A DNA stretch of 11,985 bases, taken from assembly GCA_035948135.1 (NCBI GenBank), contig DASZJL010000101.1:1-11985 (forward strand), given 5' to 3'. Numbering within the stretch: position 1 is the first letter of the stretch; every line of letters starts with the position of its first letter. The notes below the pieces were generated by a model. It saw nothing but the letters and a program-made list of their open reading frames with translations. It was not told the origin of the DNA and ran no database searches. A program made the translations under genes and the position numbers. Origin of the DNA: CADDZP01 sp035948135. GTDB taxonomy: Bacteria; Actinomycetota; Acidimicrobiia; Acidimicrobiales; AC-14. Positions 1 through 6,093 of the stretch are shown piece after piece.

Positions 1-1
1 C

Positions 2-1270
2 GCGCTTCGGACGGACTTGAAGCCGCTGGAGATCACCCAGCCCGAGGGCACGAGCTTCACGGTGGAGGGGAACGAGATCCGTTGGCAGAAGTGGCGCTTT
101 CGCGTGTCGATGCATCCACTGGATGGGCTGGTGCTGCACACCGTCACGATCGACGATCGGTCGGTGCTGCACCGCGCTGGCCTCGGCGAGATGGTCGTGC
201 CCTACGGGGAGACCACGCCGGGGCACCGGTGGAAGAACGCCTTCGACTCGGGTGAGCTCGGCCTGGGCCGCTTCCCGTTCGTGAACTCGCTTGAGCTGGG
301 CTGCGACTGCCTTGGCGAGATCACCTACCTCGACGCCGTCATTGCCAACGACCAGGGCGACCCGATCACGATCGGCAACGCCATCTGCATCCACGAGGAG
401 GACTACGGCATCCTCTGGAAGCACTTCGACTCACACACGTTCACGACTGAAGTGCGTCGCTCCCGGCGCCTGGTCGTCAGCTCGATCCACACCGTCGGCA
501 ACTACGAGTACGGCTTCTACTGGTACTTCTACCTGGACGGCACCCTGCAGATGGAGGTCAAGCTCACCGGCATCCTGCAGACGATGGGCGTGCCTCCGGG
601 CGAGACGCCGGCGCACTCCACGCTGATCGCCCCGCAGCTCGGCGCGCCGGTGCACCAGCACCTGTTCTGCTTCCGCCTCGACTTCGACATCGACGGCGTC
701 GAGAACTCGGTCTACGAGACCGAGCTGTCGGGAGGCCCGCCGGGCGAGGACAACCCCTACGGCAACGCCCTGGTCCCGACCGCTCGGCTCCTGGCAAAGG
801 AGTCGGACGCCCAGCGCATGGCCGACCTCTCTCGAGGGCGCCAGTGGCGCATCGTCAACCCCGGCCGCCTGAACGCGGTCGGCCAGCCCACCGGCTACCG
901 CCTGGTGCCGGGCTCGAGCGCGGCCACCCTGCTGGCGTCGCCGGAGTCGGCGGTCTACGAGCGGGCCACGTTCGCCACCCGGAACCTGTGGGTGACGCCG
1001 TTCTCGGCAGACGAGTCACGTGCGGCCGGCTACCCCAATTTGTCGGCCGGCGGTGAGGGCCTCCCTTCGTACACGGCCGGCGACCGGTCGATCGAGAACA
1101 CCGATGTCGTCGTTTGGTACACATTCGGCGTCAACCACGTGCCCCGCCCCGAGGACTGGCCGGTGATGCCCGTCGAGTACGCCGGCTTCACCCTCCAACC
1201 GGTCGGCTTCTTCGACCAGAACCCGACCCTCGACGTCCCCCCGTCGACCAACGGCCACTGCTCCACCTGA
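2..1270 (+). CDS. Copper-containing primary amine oxidase, C-terminal catalytic domain (5' end outside window)
   Basis: Copper amine oxidases oxidatively deaminate primary amines to aldehydes, releasing ammonia and hydrogen peroxide, with copper and a self-made topaquinone (TPQ) cofactor. The frame is open from base 2, and the residues before the TTG at base 17 (ALRTD, then LKPLEITQPEG) continue the family sequence, so that TTG is an internal codon and the gene begins upstream. Numbering from that codon, the visible landmarks are the catalytic-base Asp at 77 (AFDSGE), the family signature NSLELGCDCLG at 90-100, the TPQ motif NYEY at 162-165 with Tyr163 as cofactor precursor, and copper ligands His213 and His215 (HQH) with His374 (GVNHVPRP) as the likely third. 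All key residues are intact. About 420 residues are seen of a family usually near 640. A hairpin follows the stop. It is probably a separate transcription unit from the sterol operon. The family call is secure; the substrate is unknown. Confidence 0.96.
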   Translation, partial: ALRTDLKPLEITQPEGTSFTVEGNEIRWQKWRFRVSMHPLDGLVLHTVTIDDRSVLHRAGLGEMVVPYGETTPGHRWKNAFDSGELGLGRFPFVNSLELGCDCLGEITYLDAVIANDQGDPITIGNAICIHEEDYGILWKHFDSHTFTTEVRRSRRLVVSSIHTVGNYEYGFYWYFYLDGTLQMEVKLTGILQTMGVPPGETPAHSTLIAPQLGAPVHQHLFCFRLDFDIDGVENSVYETELSGGPPGEDNPYGNALVPTARLLAKESDAQRMADLSRGRQWRIVNPGRLNAVGQPTGYRLVPGSSAATLLASPESAVYERATFATRNLWVTPFSADESRAAGYPNLSAGGEGLPSYTAGDRSIENTDVVVWYTFGVNHVPRPEDWPVMPVEYAGFTLQPVGFFDQNPTLDVPPSTNGHCST

Positions 1271-1277
1271 TTCTCCG

Positions 1278-1329
1278 CATTCTGAGGGTGGGAACACCCC
1301 CTGAGGTGTCGGTTTCCACCCTCAGAATG
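1278..1329 (+). terminator. Strong hairpin after the amine oxidase gene, probable transcription terminator
   Basis: A perfect 14-bp inverted repeat, CATTCTGAGGGTGG at 1278-1291 and its complement at 1316-1329, starts 7 bases after the amine oxidase stop. Pairing continues inward with one G-U and three Watson-Crick pairs (1292-1295 with 1312-1315). An alternative inner hairpin pairs ACACC (1294-1298) with GGTGT (1305-1309). No T-run follows, which is common for terminators in high-GC actinobacteria. It could instead be a dispersed palindromic repeat or a regulatory structure. Confidence 0.6.
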
Positions 1330-1345
1330 AGTTGGGGAGGGGCGG

Positions 1346-1373
1346 TTGGCACAGAATTGGAACGCGTTCTAGT
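1346..1373 (+). promoter_or_regulatory. Candidate sigma-70-type promoter of the sterol operon
   Basis: TTGGCA at 1346-1351 differs from the -35 consensus at one base. After a 16-base spacer, TCTAGT at 1368-1373 matches the -10 consensus at four of six positions. The predicted transcription start would lie near 1380-1384, that is, at or within a few bases of the ATG at 1384. The -10 element overlaps the right half of the KstR-like palindrome, so a bound repressor would block polymerase. Assigned by eye from pattern and position only. Confidence 0.45.
1358..1371 (+). promoter_or_regulatory. KstR-like operator palindrome
   Basis: TGGAACGCGTTCTA fits every fixed position of the mycobacterial KstR pattern TNNAACNNGTTNNA, and its core GAACGCGTTC is a perfect 10-bp palindrome. 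It ends 12 bases before the first ATG of an operon whose genes resemble known sterol-catabolism genes. KstR is a TetR-family repressor released by an early steroid-CoA intermediate. That the local regulator is KstR itself, rather than a related TetR protein, is inference; no regulator gene lies in the window. Confidence 0.7.
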
Positions 1374-1383
1374 CTGAGCGGCG

Positions 1384-2934
1384 ATGGCTGACCTTGGGTT
1401 CTGGGCGATCGCGGCGGACGACCCGGGGCATCTGGCCCTGGTCGAGGCCGACGGCAGGGAGACCTCGGCGGGCGATCTGCTCGCCGGTGGCAACCAGGTG
1501 GCGAGGGGATTGCAGGCCCTCGGCCTCCAGCGGGGTGACGTGGTCGCGGCCCTGCTCCCGAACCGCCGGGAGATGGTGGAGCTGGCGCTGGGCGCCACCC
1601 AGATCGGCCTCTACCTGACGCCGATCAACTATCACCTCACCGGGCCCGAGGTGGCCTACATCGTCGACAACAGCGAGGCCAAGATCTTCGTCGCCGACGA
1701 GCGGTACGCCGACGTCGCCCGCAAGGCCCTCGAGGAGGTCCACCTCGACGAGAAGTCGTTGTTCGCGGTGGGCTCGATCGACGGCTTCCGGTCTTTCGAC
1801 GAGCTGAAGGACCCGTCCTCCGACCCGCCCGAGAACCGCATCGCGGGCGCCACCATGCACTACACGTCGGGCACCACCGGCAAGCCCAAGGGTGTGCGCC
1901 GGCCCCTGGGCGACATCGACCCCGACACCGCCTTCGGGATGGCGAGCCTCCTGCTGTCGCTGTTCGGCATCCAGCCGAAGGACGGCAACGTCCACTTGGT
2001 GCCGGCGCCGCTGTACCACACGGCGGCCATGACCTTCGGGCTGAACTCCTTGCACATGGGGCACACCGTCGTGCTCATGGACAAGTGGGGGGCCGAGCCC
2101 ACGCTGCAGATGGGCGAGCGCTACAAGTGCACCACGTCGCACATGGTGCCGACGATGTTCCACCGCATGCTGGCGCTGCCCGAGGAGACGAGGAAGAAGT
2201 ACGACGTCTCCTCGTGGACGCACGTCATCCACGCGGCCGCCCCATGCCCGGTCGAGATCAAGAAGAAGATGCTCGAGTGGTGGGGCCCGACGATCTACGA
2301 GTACTACGCGGCGACCGAAGGGGGCGGCACTCTCGTCACCCCGGAGGAGTGGGTGAAGAAGCCGGGCACCGTCGGCAAGCCCTGGCCGATCTCCGAGGTC
2401 AAGATCTTCGACGACGAGGGCAACGACCTGCCGGCGAACGAAGTGGGCACGGTGTGGATGTCGATGGGAGCCGACCGCGCCTTCGAGTACTACAAGGACA
2501 AAGAGAAGACCGACCAGACGTTCCGCCAGAACTTCTTCACGGTCGGCGACGCCGGCTACATCGACGAAGACGGCTTTCTGTTCCTCGTCGACCGCAAGTC
2601 CGACATGATCATCTCGGGGGGCGTGAACATCTACCCGGCCGAGATCGAGAGCGTGCTGCTGACGCACCCCAAGGTCGGCGACGCCGCCGTCTTCGGCATC
2701 CCCCACGACGAGTGGGGCGAGGAAGTGAAGGCCGTCGTCGAGCCGGCCGAGAACATCGAGCCCGGGCCGGCGCTGGCAGACGAGCTGATGGAGTTCGCCT
2801 CCGAGCGACTGGCCAAGTACAAGCTGCCGAAGTCCATCGACTTCGTGGTCGAGTTGCCGCGCGATCCGAACGGCAAGCTCTACAAGCGCAAGCTCCGCGA
2901 CCCCTACTGGCAGGGAAGGGAGAAGGCCATCTAG
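1384..2934 (+). CDS. AMP-forming acyl-CoA synthetase (FadD family), first gene of the operon
   Basis: A 516-residue member of the ANL adenylating superfamily that would activate a carboxylic acid with ATP and CoA. The ATP-binding P-loop YTSGTTGKPKG is at 160-170. The later motifs are YEYYAATEGGG, then TVGDAGYIDEDG and the hinge region VDRKSDMIISGG. The catalytic lysine is in the C-terminal DPNGKLYKR segment (Lys498). The start is the ATG 12 bases after the KstR-like palindrome. There is no clear Shine-Dalgarno sequence, which fits a nearly leaderless mRNA. The stop TAG directly abuts the next ATG. It is clearly different from the FadD19-like gene at 8381. Position in the operon suggests a sterol-derived or side-chain-derived acid as substrate, but the sequence alone does not say which, so I give no gene symbol. 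Confidence 0.93.
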   Translation: MADLGFWAIAADDPGHLALVEADGRETSAGDLLAGGNQVARGLQALGLQRGDVVAALLPNRREMVELALGATQIGLYLTPINYHLTGPEVAYIVDNSEAKIFVADERYADVARKALEEVHLDEKSLFAVGSIDGFRSFDELKDPSSDPPENRIAGATMHYTSGTTGKPKGVRRPLGDIDPDTAFGMASLLLSLFGIQPKDGNVHLVPAPLYHTAAMTFGLNSLHMGHTVVLMDKWGAEPTLQMGERYKCTTSHMVPTMFHRMLALPEETRKKYDVSSWTHVIHAAAPCPVEIKKKMLEWWGPTIYEYYAATEGGGTLVTPEEWVKKPGTVGKPWPISEVKIFDDEGNDLPANEVGTVWMSMGADRAFEYYKDKEKTDQTFRQNFFTVGDAGYIDEDGFLFLVDRKSDMIISGGVNIYPAEIESVLLTHPKVGDAAVFGIPHDEWGEEVKAVVEPAENIEPGPALADELMEFASERLAKYKLPKSIDFVVELPRDPNGKLYKRKLRDPYWQGREKAI

Positions 2935-3381
2935 ATGGCGGCTAGTGACGTACTCCGTGCGCCGCACGTCATGGAGTACACGTATACCCGGAGCGTGGGC
3001 CCGGTTATCGACCGGTTCTTCGCCGGCCTGGGTGAGCACCGCATCCAGGGCATCAAGGGCTCGGACGGCAAGGTGATCGTGCCGCCCACCGAATACGACC
3101 CCTTTACGTCCGAGACGTTGTCGGAGTTCGTCGACGTTGGCGACGCCGGCGTGGTCACCACGTGGGCGTGGGTCACCGATCCCCGGCCCGGTCAGCCGCT
3201 CGACAAGCCGTTCGCGTGGGCCCTCGTCAAGCTCGACGGGGCCGATACCGCGATGCTCCACGCCGTCGACGCCGGGGACGAGTCGAAGATGTCGACCGGC
3301 ATGCGCGTGAAGGCGCGGTGGGCGGCCGAACCGGTTGCGGACCTGGCCGCCATCGAGTGCTTCGAGCCGGAGGCCACGTAG
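2935..3381 (+). CDS. DUF35 OB-fold protein without zinc ribbon (probable Ltp partner subunit)
   Basis: A 148-residue protein resembling the DUF35 (OB-fold acyl-CoA-associated) family. DUF35 domains typically partner thiolase-fold enzymes; the characterised case is the DUF35 domain of ChsH2, which binds the aldolase Ltp2. Its N-terminal helix region (YTRSVGPVIDRFFAGL, about 17-32) parallels that of the next gene's product. Where the neighbour has its zinc-ribbon cysteines, this protein has KGSDGKVIVPP (about 41-51) with none; the only cysteine is at 142. The rest (about 65-145) resembles the OB-fold half. The start is an ATG directly abutting the previous stop, with GGAAGGGAG at 2914-2922. It is probably translationally coupled and a structural subunit for Ltp4 or Ltp3. 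The DUF35 assignment rests on similarity to its neighbour and on context, so it is moderate. Confidence 0.8.
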   Translation: MAASDVLRAPHVMEYTYTRSVGPVIDRFFAGLGEHRIQGIKGSDGKVIVPPTEYDPFTSETLSEFVDVGDAGVVTTWAWVTDPRPGQPLDKPFAWALVKLDGADTAMLHAVDAGDESKMSTGMRVKARWAAEPVADLAAIECFEPEAT

Positions 3382-3870
3382 ATGACCGAACACGCGGAAG
3401 GCACGATCGTCGAGCGGCCCATCCGCCTCGACTACGACTACACCGCGGGCCTGGCCCAGTCCCGATTCCTGAAGGGCATCGCCCAAGGCAAGATCATCGG
3501 TGAGAAGTGCCCGGTGTGCGGCAAGGTCTACGTCGGCTCCCGGGGCTCGTGCCCCACCGACGGCGTGGCCACCGAAGGCGAGATCGAGGTGCCGGACAAG
3601 GGCACGCTCACCACCTTCTGCGTGGTCAACGTGCAGTTCGCCGGTCAGTCGGTCGAGGTGCCGTACGCCTCGGGCTACATCCTCTGCGACGGCGCCGACA
3701 TCGCCCTCATGGGCCTCATCCAGGAGGTTCCCATCGACGAGGTGCGCATGGGCCTGCGGGTCGAGGCCGTTTGGGCCGACGAGCTGGGGCCCACGCTCAA
3801 CAGCATCAAGTACTGGAAGCCCAGCGGCGAGCCCGACGCCGACTACGAGACGTACAGGCATCACCTATGA
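3382..3870 (+). CDS. DUF35 protein with N-terminal zinc ribbon and OB fold (Ltp partner subunit)
   Basis: A 162-residue protein of standard DUF35 layout: an N-terminal helix (about 20-35), a rubredoxin-like zinc ribbon, then an OB fold. The ribbon shows Cys43-x-x-Cys46-Gly and Cys57-Pro-x-Asp60, so the usual fourth cysteine is aspartate; zinc may be held by three Cys plus Asp, or lost. Family knowledge: DUF35 proteins stabilise and activate thiolase-like partners in steroid and polyketide-type pathways. It follows the zinc-less DUF35 gene without a gap. Its stop overlaps the ltp4-like start by four bases (ATGA), a strong hint of co-translation and direct partnership with that enzyme. GGAGG at 3369-3373 lies 8 bases before the ATG. 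In mycobacteria, a DUF35 gene (Rv3521) sits in the same position before ltp4-ltp3. Confidence 0.9.
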   Translation: MTEHAEGTIVERPIRLDYDYTAGLAQSRFLKGIAQGKIIGEKCPVCGKVYVGSRGSCPTDGVATEGEIEVPDKGTLTTFCVVNVQFAGQSVEVPYASGYILCDGADIALMGLIQEVPIDEVRMGLRVEAVWADELGPTLNSIKYWKPSGEPDADYETYRHHL

Positions 3871-4925
3871 GAGATATCGCCGTCGTCGCCACAGCGCAGT
3901 CGCCGGCCATCCGCAAGGAGGAGCGGCGCAACGAGGTGGAGATCCTCATGCCGGTCGTCCACGAGCTGCGGGAGCGGGCCGGCTTGTCGCAGAAGGACAT
4001 CGGGTTCACGGTCTCCGGCAGTTGCGACTACCTGCAGGGCCAAGCCTTCGCCTTCGTCACGGCCCTCGACGCCATCGGCCCGTGGCCGCCGATCGACGAG
4101 TCCCACGTGGAGATGGACGGGGCGTGGGCGCTCTATGAGGCGTGGATGCGCCTGCAGTACGGCGACATCGACACCGCCCTCGTCTACTCGTTCGGCAAGT
4201 CGTCGCCGGGCGACATCCGCCGCATCCTCAGCCTCCAGCTCGATCCCTATTACCTCGTGCCGCTGTGGCCGGACCCGGTGGCGATGGCGGCGCTGCAGGC
4301 CCGAGCCCTGCTCGAGTCCGACGGGATCGGCGAGCGCGACCTGGCCGACGTCGTCGCCCGGAGTCGGAAGAACGCCAAGGACAATCCCAACGCGCAGCTA
4401 AGCGGCGACGTCGACGTCGATGCGCTCCTCAAAGAGCCCACCTACCTGTCGCCGCTGCGCAAGCACGATTGCCCGCCGATCACCGACGGCGCCGCCGCTG
4501 TGATCCTGGCCGCAGGCGACAAAGCGAGGGAGATCACCGACCGCCCGGCGTGGATCCGGGGCATCGACCATCGCATCGAGCCGCACTCGCTCGGCGTGCG
4601 CAACCTCGCCGACTCGCCGTCAACGCGGACGGCCGGCGAGAACGCCGGCGTCGGCAACGGCAAGTTCGACGTGGCCGAGCTGCACGCCCCGTTCTCGCAC
4701 CAGGAGATCATCCTCAAGCGCGCGCTCGGCCTCGGCGACGACGTGACCGTCAACCCGTCGGGCGGCGCGCTGGCGTCCAACCCGCTCATGGTCGCCGGCC
4801 TCCTGCGCATCATCGAGTCCGCCCAGCGGATCATGGACGGTCAAGCCGACCGCGCCGTCGCCCACGCCACCTCGGGTCCCGCACTGCAGCAGAACCTGGT
4901 CGCCGTCCTGGAAGGAGACTCGTAG
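3867..4925 (+). CDS. ltp4: Thiolase-fold lipid-transfer-type protein, Ltp4-like; probable steroid side-chain aldolase subunit
   Basis: A 352-residue SCP2-thiolase-type protein, close to the length I recall for mycobacterial Ltp4 (Rv3522). In Rhodococcus, ltp3 and ltp4 are needed to degrade C-24-branched sterol side chains. The fold is evident from PITDGAAAVIL (about 205-214), DVAELHAPFSHQE (268-280) and NPSGGALASNP (296-306). The catalytic residues of true thiolases are missing: the nucleophile region reads ESHVEMDGAWAL (78-89) with no cysteine, and the usual Gly-His-Pro after NPSGG is Ser-Asn-Pro. This fits a retro-aldol lyase rather than a thiolase. The start is the ATG overlapping the DUF35 stop by four bases; a longer upstream reading in this frame is only a shadow of the DUF35 gene. 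It likely acts with one or both DUF35 proteins and the next gene. Confidence 0.92.
   Translation: MRDIAVVATAQSPAIRKEERRNEVEILMPVVHELRERAGLSQKDIGFTVSGSCDYLQGQAFAFVTALDAIGPWPPIDESHVEMDGAWALYEAWMRLQYGDIDTALVYSFGKSSPGDIRRILSLQLDPYYLVPLWPDPVAMAALQARALLESDGIGERDLADVVARSRKNAKDNPNAQLSGDVDVDALLKEPTYLSPLRKHDCPPITDGAAAVILAAGDKAREITDRPAWIRGIDHRIEPHSLGVRNLADSPSTRTAGENAGVGNGKFDVAELHAPFSHQEIILKRALGLGDDVTVNPSGGALASNPLMVAGLLRIIESAQRIMDGQADRAVAHATSGPALQQNLVAVLEGDS
4910..4917 (+). promoter_or_regulatory. Strong ribosome binding site for the ltp3-like gene
   Basis: GGAAGGAG lies inside the last codons of the ltp4-like gene, 8 bases before the ATG at 4926. It fixes that start and implies independent as well as coupled translation of the second Ltp protein. 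Confidence 0.75.
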
Positions 4926-6080
4926 ATGGCCGAGAGAGTCGCCATCACCGGCGTCGGCCAGACGAAGCACGACGCCAAGCGGCCCGACGTCTCCATCGCC
5001 GGCCTGTGCCGCGAGGCCGCCATCCGCGCCCTCGAGGATGCCAACGTCGGCTGGAACGACGTCGACGCCGTCGTGATCGGCAAAGCGCCAGACATGTTCG
5101 AGGGCGTGGTGATGCCCGAGCTGTACCTGGCCGACGCCCTGGGCGCCACCGGCAAGCCGATGATGCGCGTGCACACCGCAGGCAGCGTCGGCGGGTCGAC
5201 GGCCCTGGTCGCGGCCGGCCTGGTGAAGGCGGGCGTCCACAAGCGCGTGCTCACCGTCGCCTTCGAGAAGCAGTCGGAGAGCAACGCCATGTGGGCCCTC
5301 TCCATGCGCATCCCGTTCCAGCCCGCCCTGGTGGCCGGCGCCGGTGGCTACTTCGCCCCCCACATCCGCTCGTACATCCGGCGGTCGAACGCCCCCGACC
5401 ACATCGGCATCCTGGTGGCGGTCAAGGACAGGCTCAACGCCCTCAAGAACCCGTACGCCCACCTCCACCTCGAAGACATCTCCTACGAGAAGGTGGCGGA
5501 GTCGATGATGATCTGGGACCCGCTGCGCTACCTCGAGTCCTGCCCGTCGTCGGACGGAGCGTGCGCCATGGTGCTGTCGGCCGAGGACTCGCTCACGGGC
5601 GACCGCCCGCCGGCATGGTTCGCAGCCTCGGCCATGCGCAGCGAGCCCACCCAGTTCGCAGGCCGCGACCAAGTCAACCCCCAGGCCGGCAAGGACTGCG
5701 CGGCCGACGTCTACCGCCAGGCCGGCATCAGCGATCCTCGGGCGGAGATCGACGTGGCCGAGATCTACGTGCCGTTCAGCTGGTACGAGCCCATGTGGAT
5801 GGAGAACCTGGCCTTTGCGCCCGAGGGTGAGGGCTGGAAGATGACCGACTCCGGCGCCACCGCCATCGACGGCGACATGCCGATCAACCCGTCGGGCGGT
5901 GTCCTCAGCAGCAATCCCATCGGCGCGTCGGGCATGCTCCGCTACGCCGAAGCCGCCATGCAGGTCCGCGAGCAGGCGGGCGAGCACCAGATCGACGGCG
6001 TGCGCACGGCCATGGGCCACGCCTACGGCGGCGGCGCCCAGTTCTATTCCATGTGCATCCTCACCAAAGAGAAGCCCTAG
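4926..6080 (+). CDS. ltp3: Thiolase-fold lipid-transfer-type protein, Ltp3-like; probable steroid side-chain aldolase subunit
   Basis: A 384-residue SCP2-thiolase-type protein with strong resemblance to mycobacterial Ltp3 (Rv3523). Recognisable blocks are ITGVGQTKHDAKRPD (7-21), FEGVVMPELYLADALGATGK (58-77), HTAGSVGGST (83-92), CPSSDGACAMVL (206-217), DVAEIYVPFSWYEPMW (276-291), NPSGGVLSSNPIGASG (321-336) and GHAYGGGAQFYSM (364-376). The thiolase nucleophile position within HTAGSVGGST is not cysteine, and Gly-His-Pro is replaced by Ser-Asn-Pro (329-331). Known for the family: Ltp3 and Ltp4 act in C-24-branched sterol side-chain breakdown. Inferred here: a C-C-cleaving lyase working in one complex with the Ltp4-like protein and the DUF35 pair. 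The start ATG directly abuts the preceding stop and has a strong Shine-Dalgarno sequence. Confidence 0.94.
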   Translation: MAERVAITGVGQTKHDAKRPDVSIAGLCREAAIRALEDANVGWNDVDAVVIGKAPDMFEGVVMPELYLADALGATGKPMMRVHTAGSVGGSTALVAAGLVKAGVHKRVLTVAFEKQSESNAMWALSMRIPFQPALVAGAGGYFAPHIRSYIRRSNAPDHIGILVAVKDRLNALKNPYAHLHLEDISYEKVAESMMIWDPLRYLESCPSSDGACAMVLSAEDSLTGDRPPAWFAASAMRSEPTQFAGRDQVNPQAGKDCAADVYRQAGISDPRAEIDVAEIYVPFSWYEPMWMENLAFAPEGEGWKMTDSGATAIDGDMPINPSGGVLSSNPIGASGMLRYAEAAMQVREQAGEHQIDGVRTAMGHAYGGGAQFYSMCILTKEKP

Positions 6081-6093
6081 GGAGCACTGGCCG

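Noticed and set aside
17..19. TTG as the true start of the amine oxidase
   Set aside because: The frame is open to the window edge and the residues before it continue the conserved family sequence, so the gene starts upstream.
3326..3339. Second KstR-like core, AACCGGTT at 3329-3336
   Set aside because: It is inside the first DUF35 gene and fails the outer T and A positions, so it is likely chance.
1369..3864. Minus-strand open frame of 831 codons opposite the synthetase and DUF35 genes
   Set aside because: Its protein is Arg/Val/Gly/His-rich low-complexity sequence, a mirror of GC-rich codons of the plus-strand genes, which have clear family motifs.
4142..5830. Plus-strand open frame of 562 codons in another frame across the two ltp genes
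   Set aside because: Arginine-rich shadow translation of ltp4 and ltp3, which carry conserved motifs in their own frames.
5899..6093. N-terminal extension of the FadE26-like protein
   Set aside because: The extra residues overlap the end of ltp3, are Ser/Arg/Ala-rich and match nothing; MELALTPEQQ at 6094 with GGAG upstream is the natural start.
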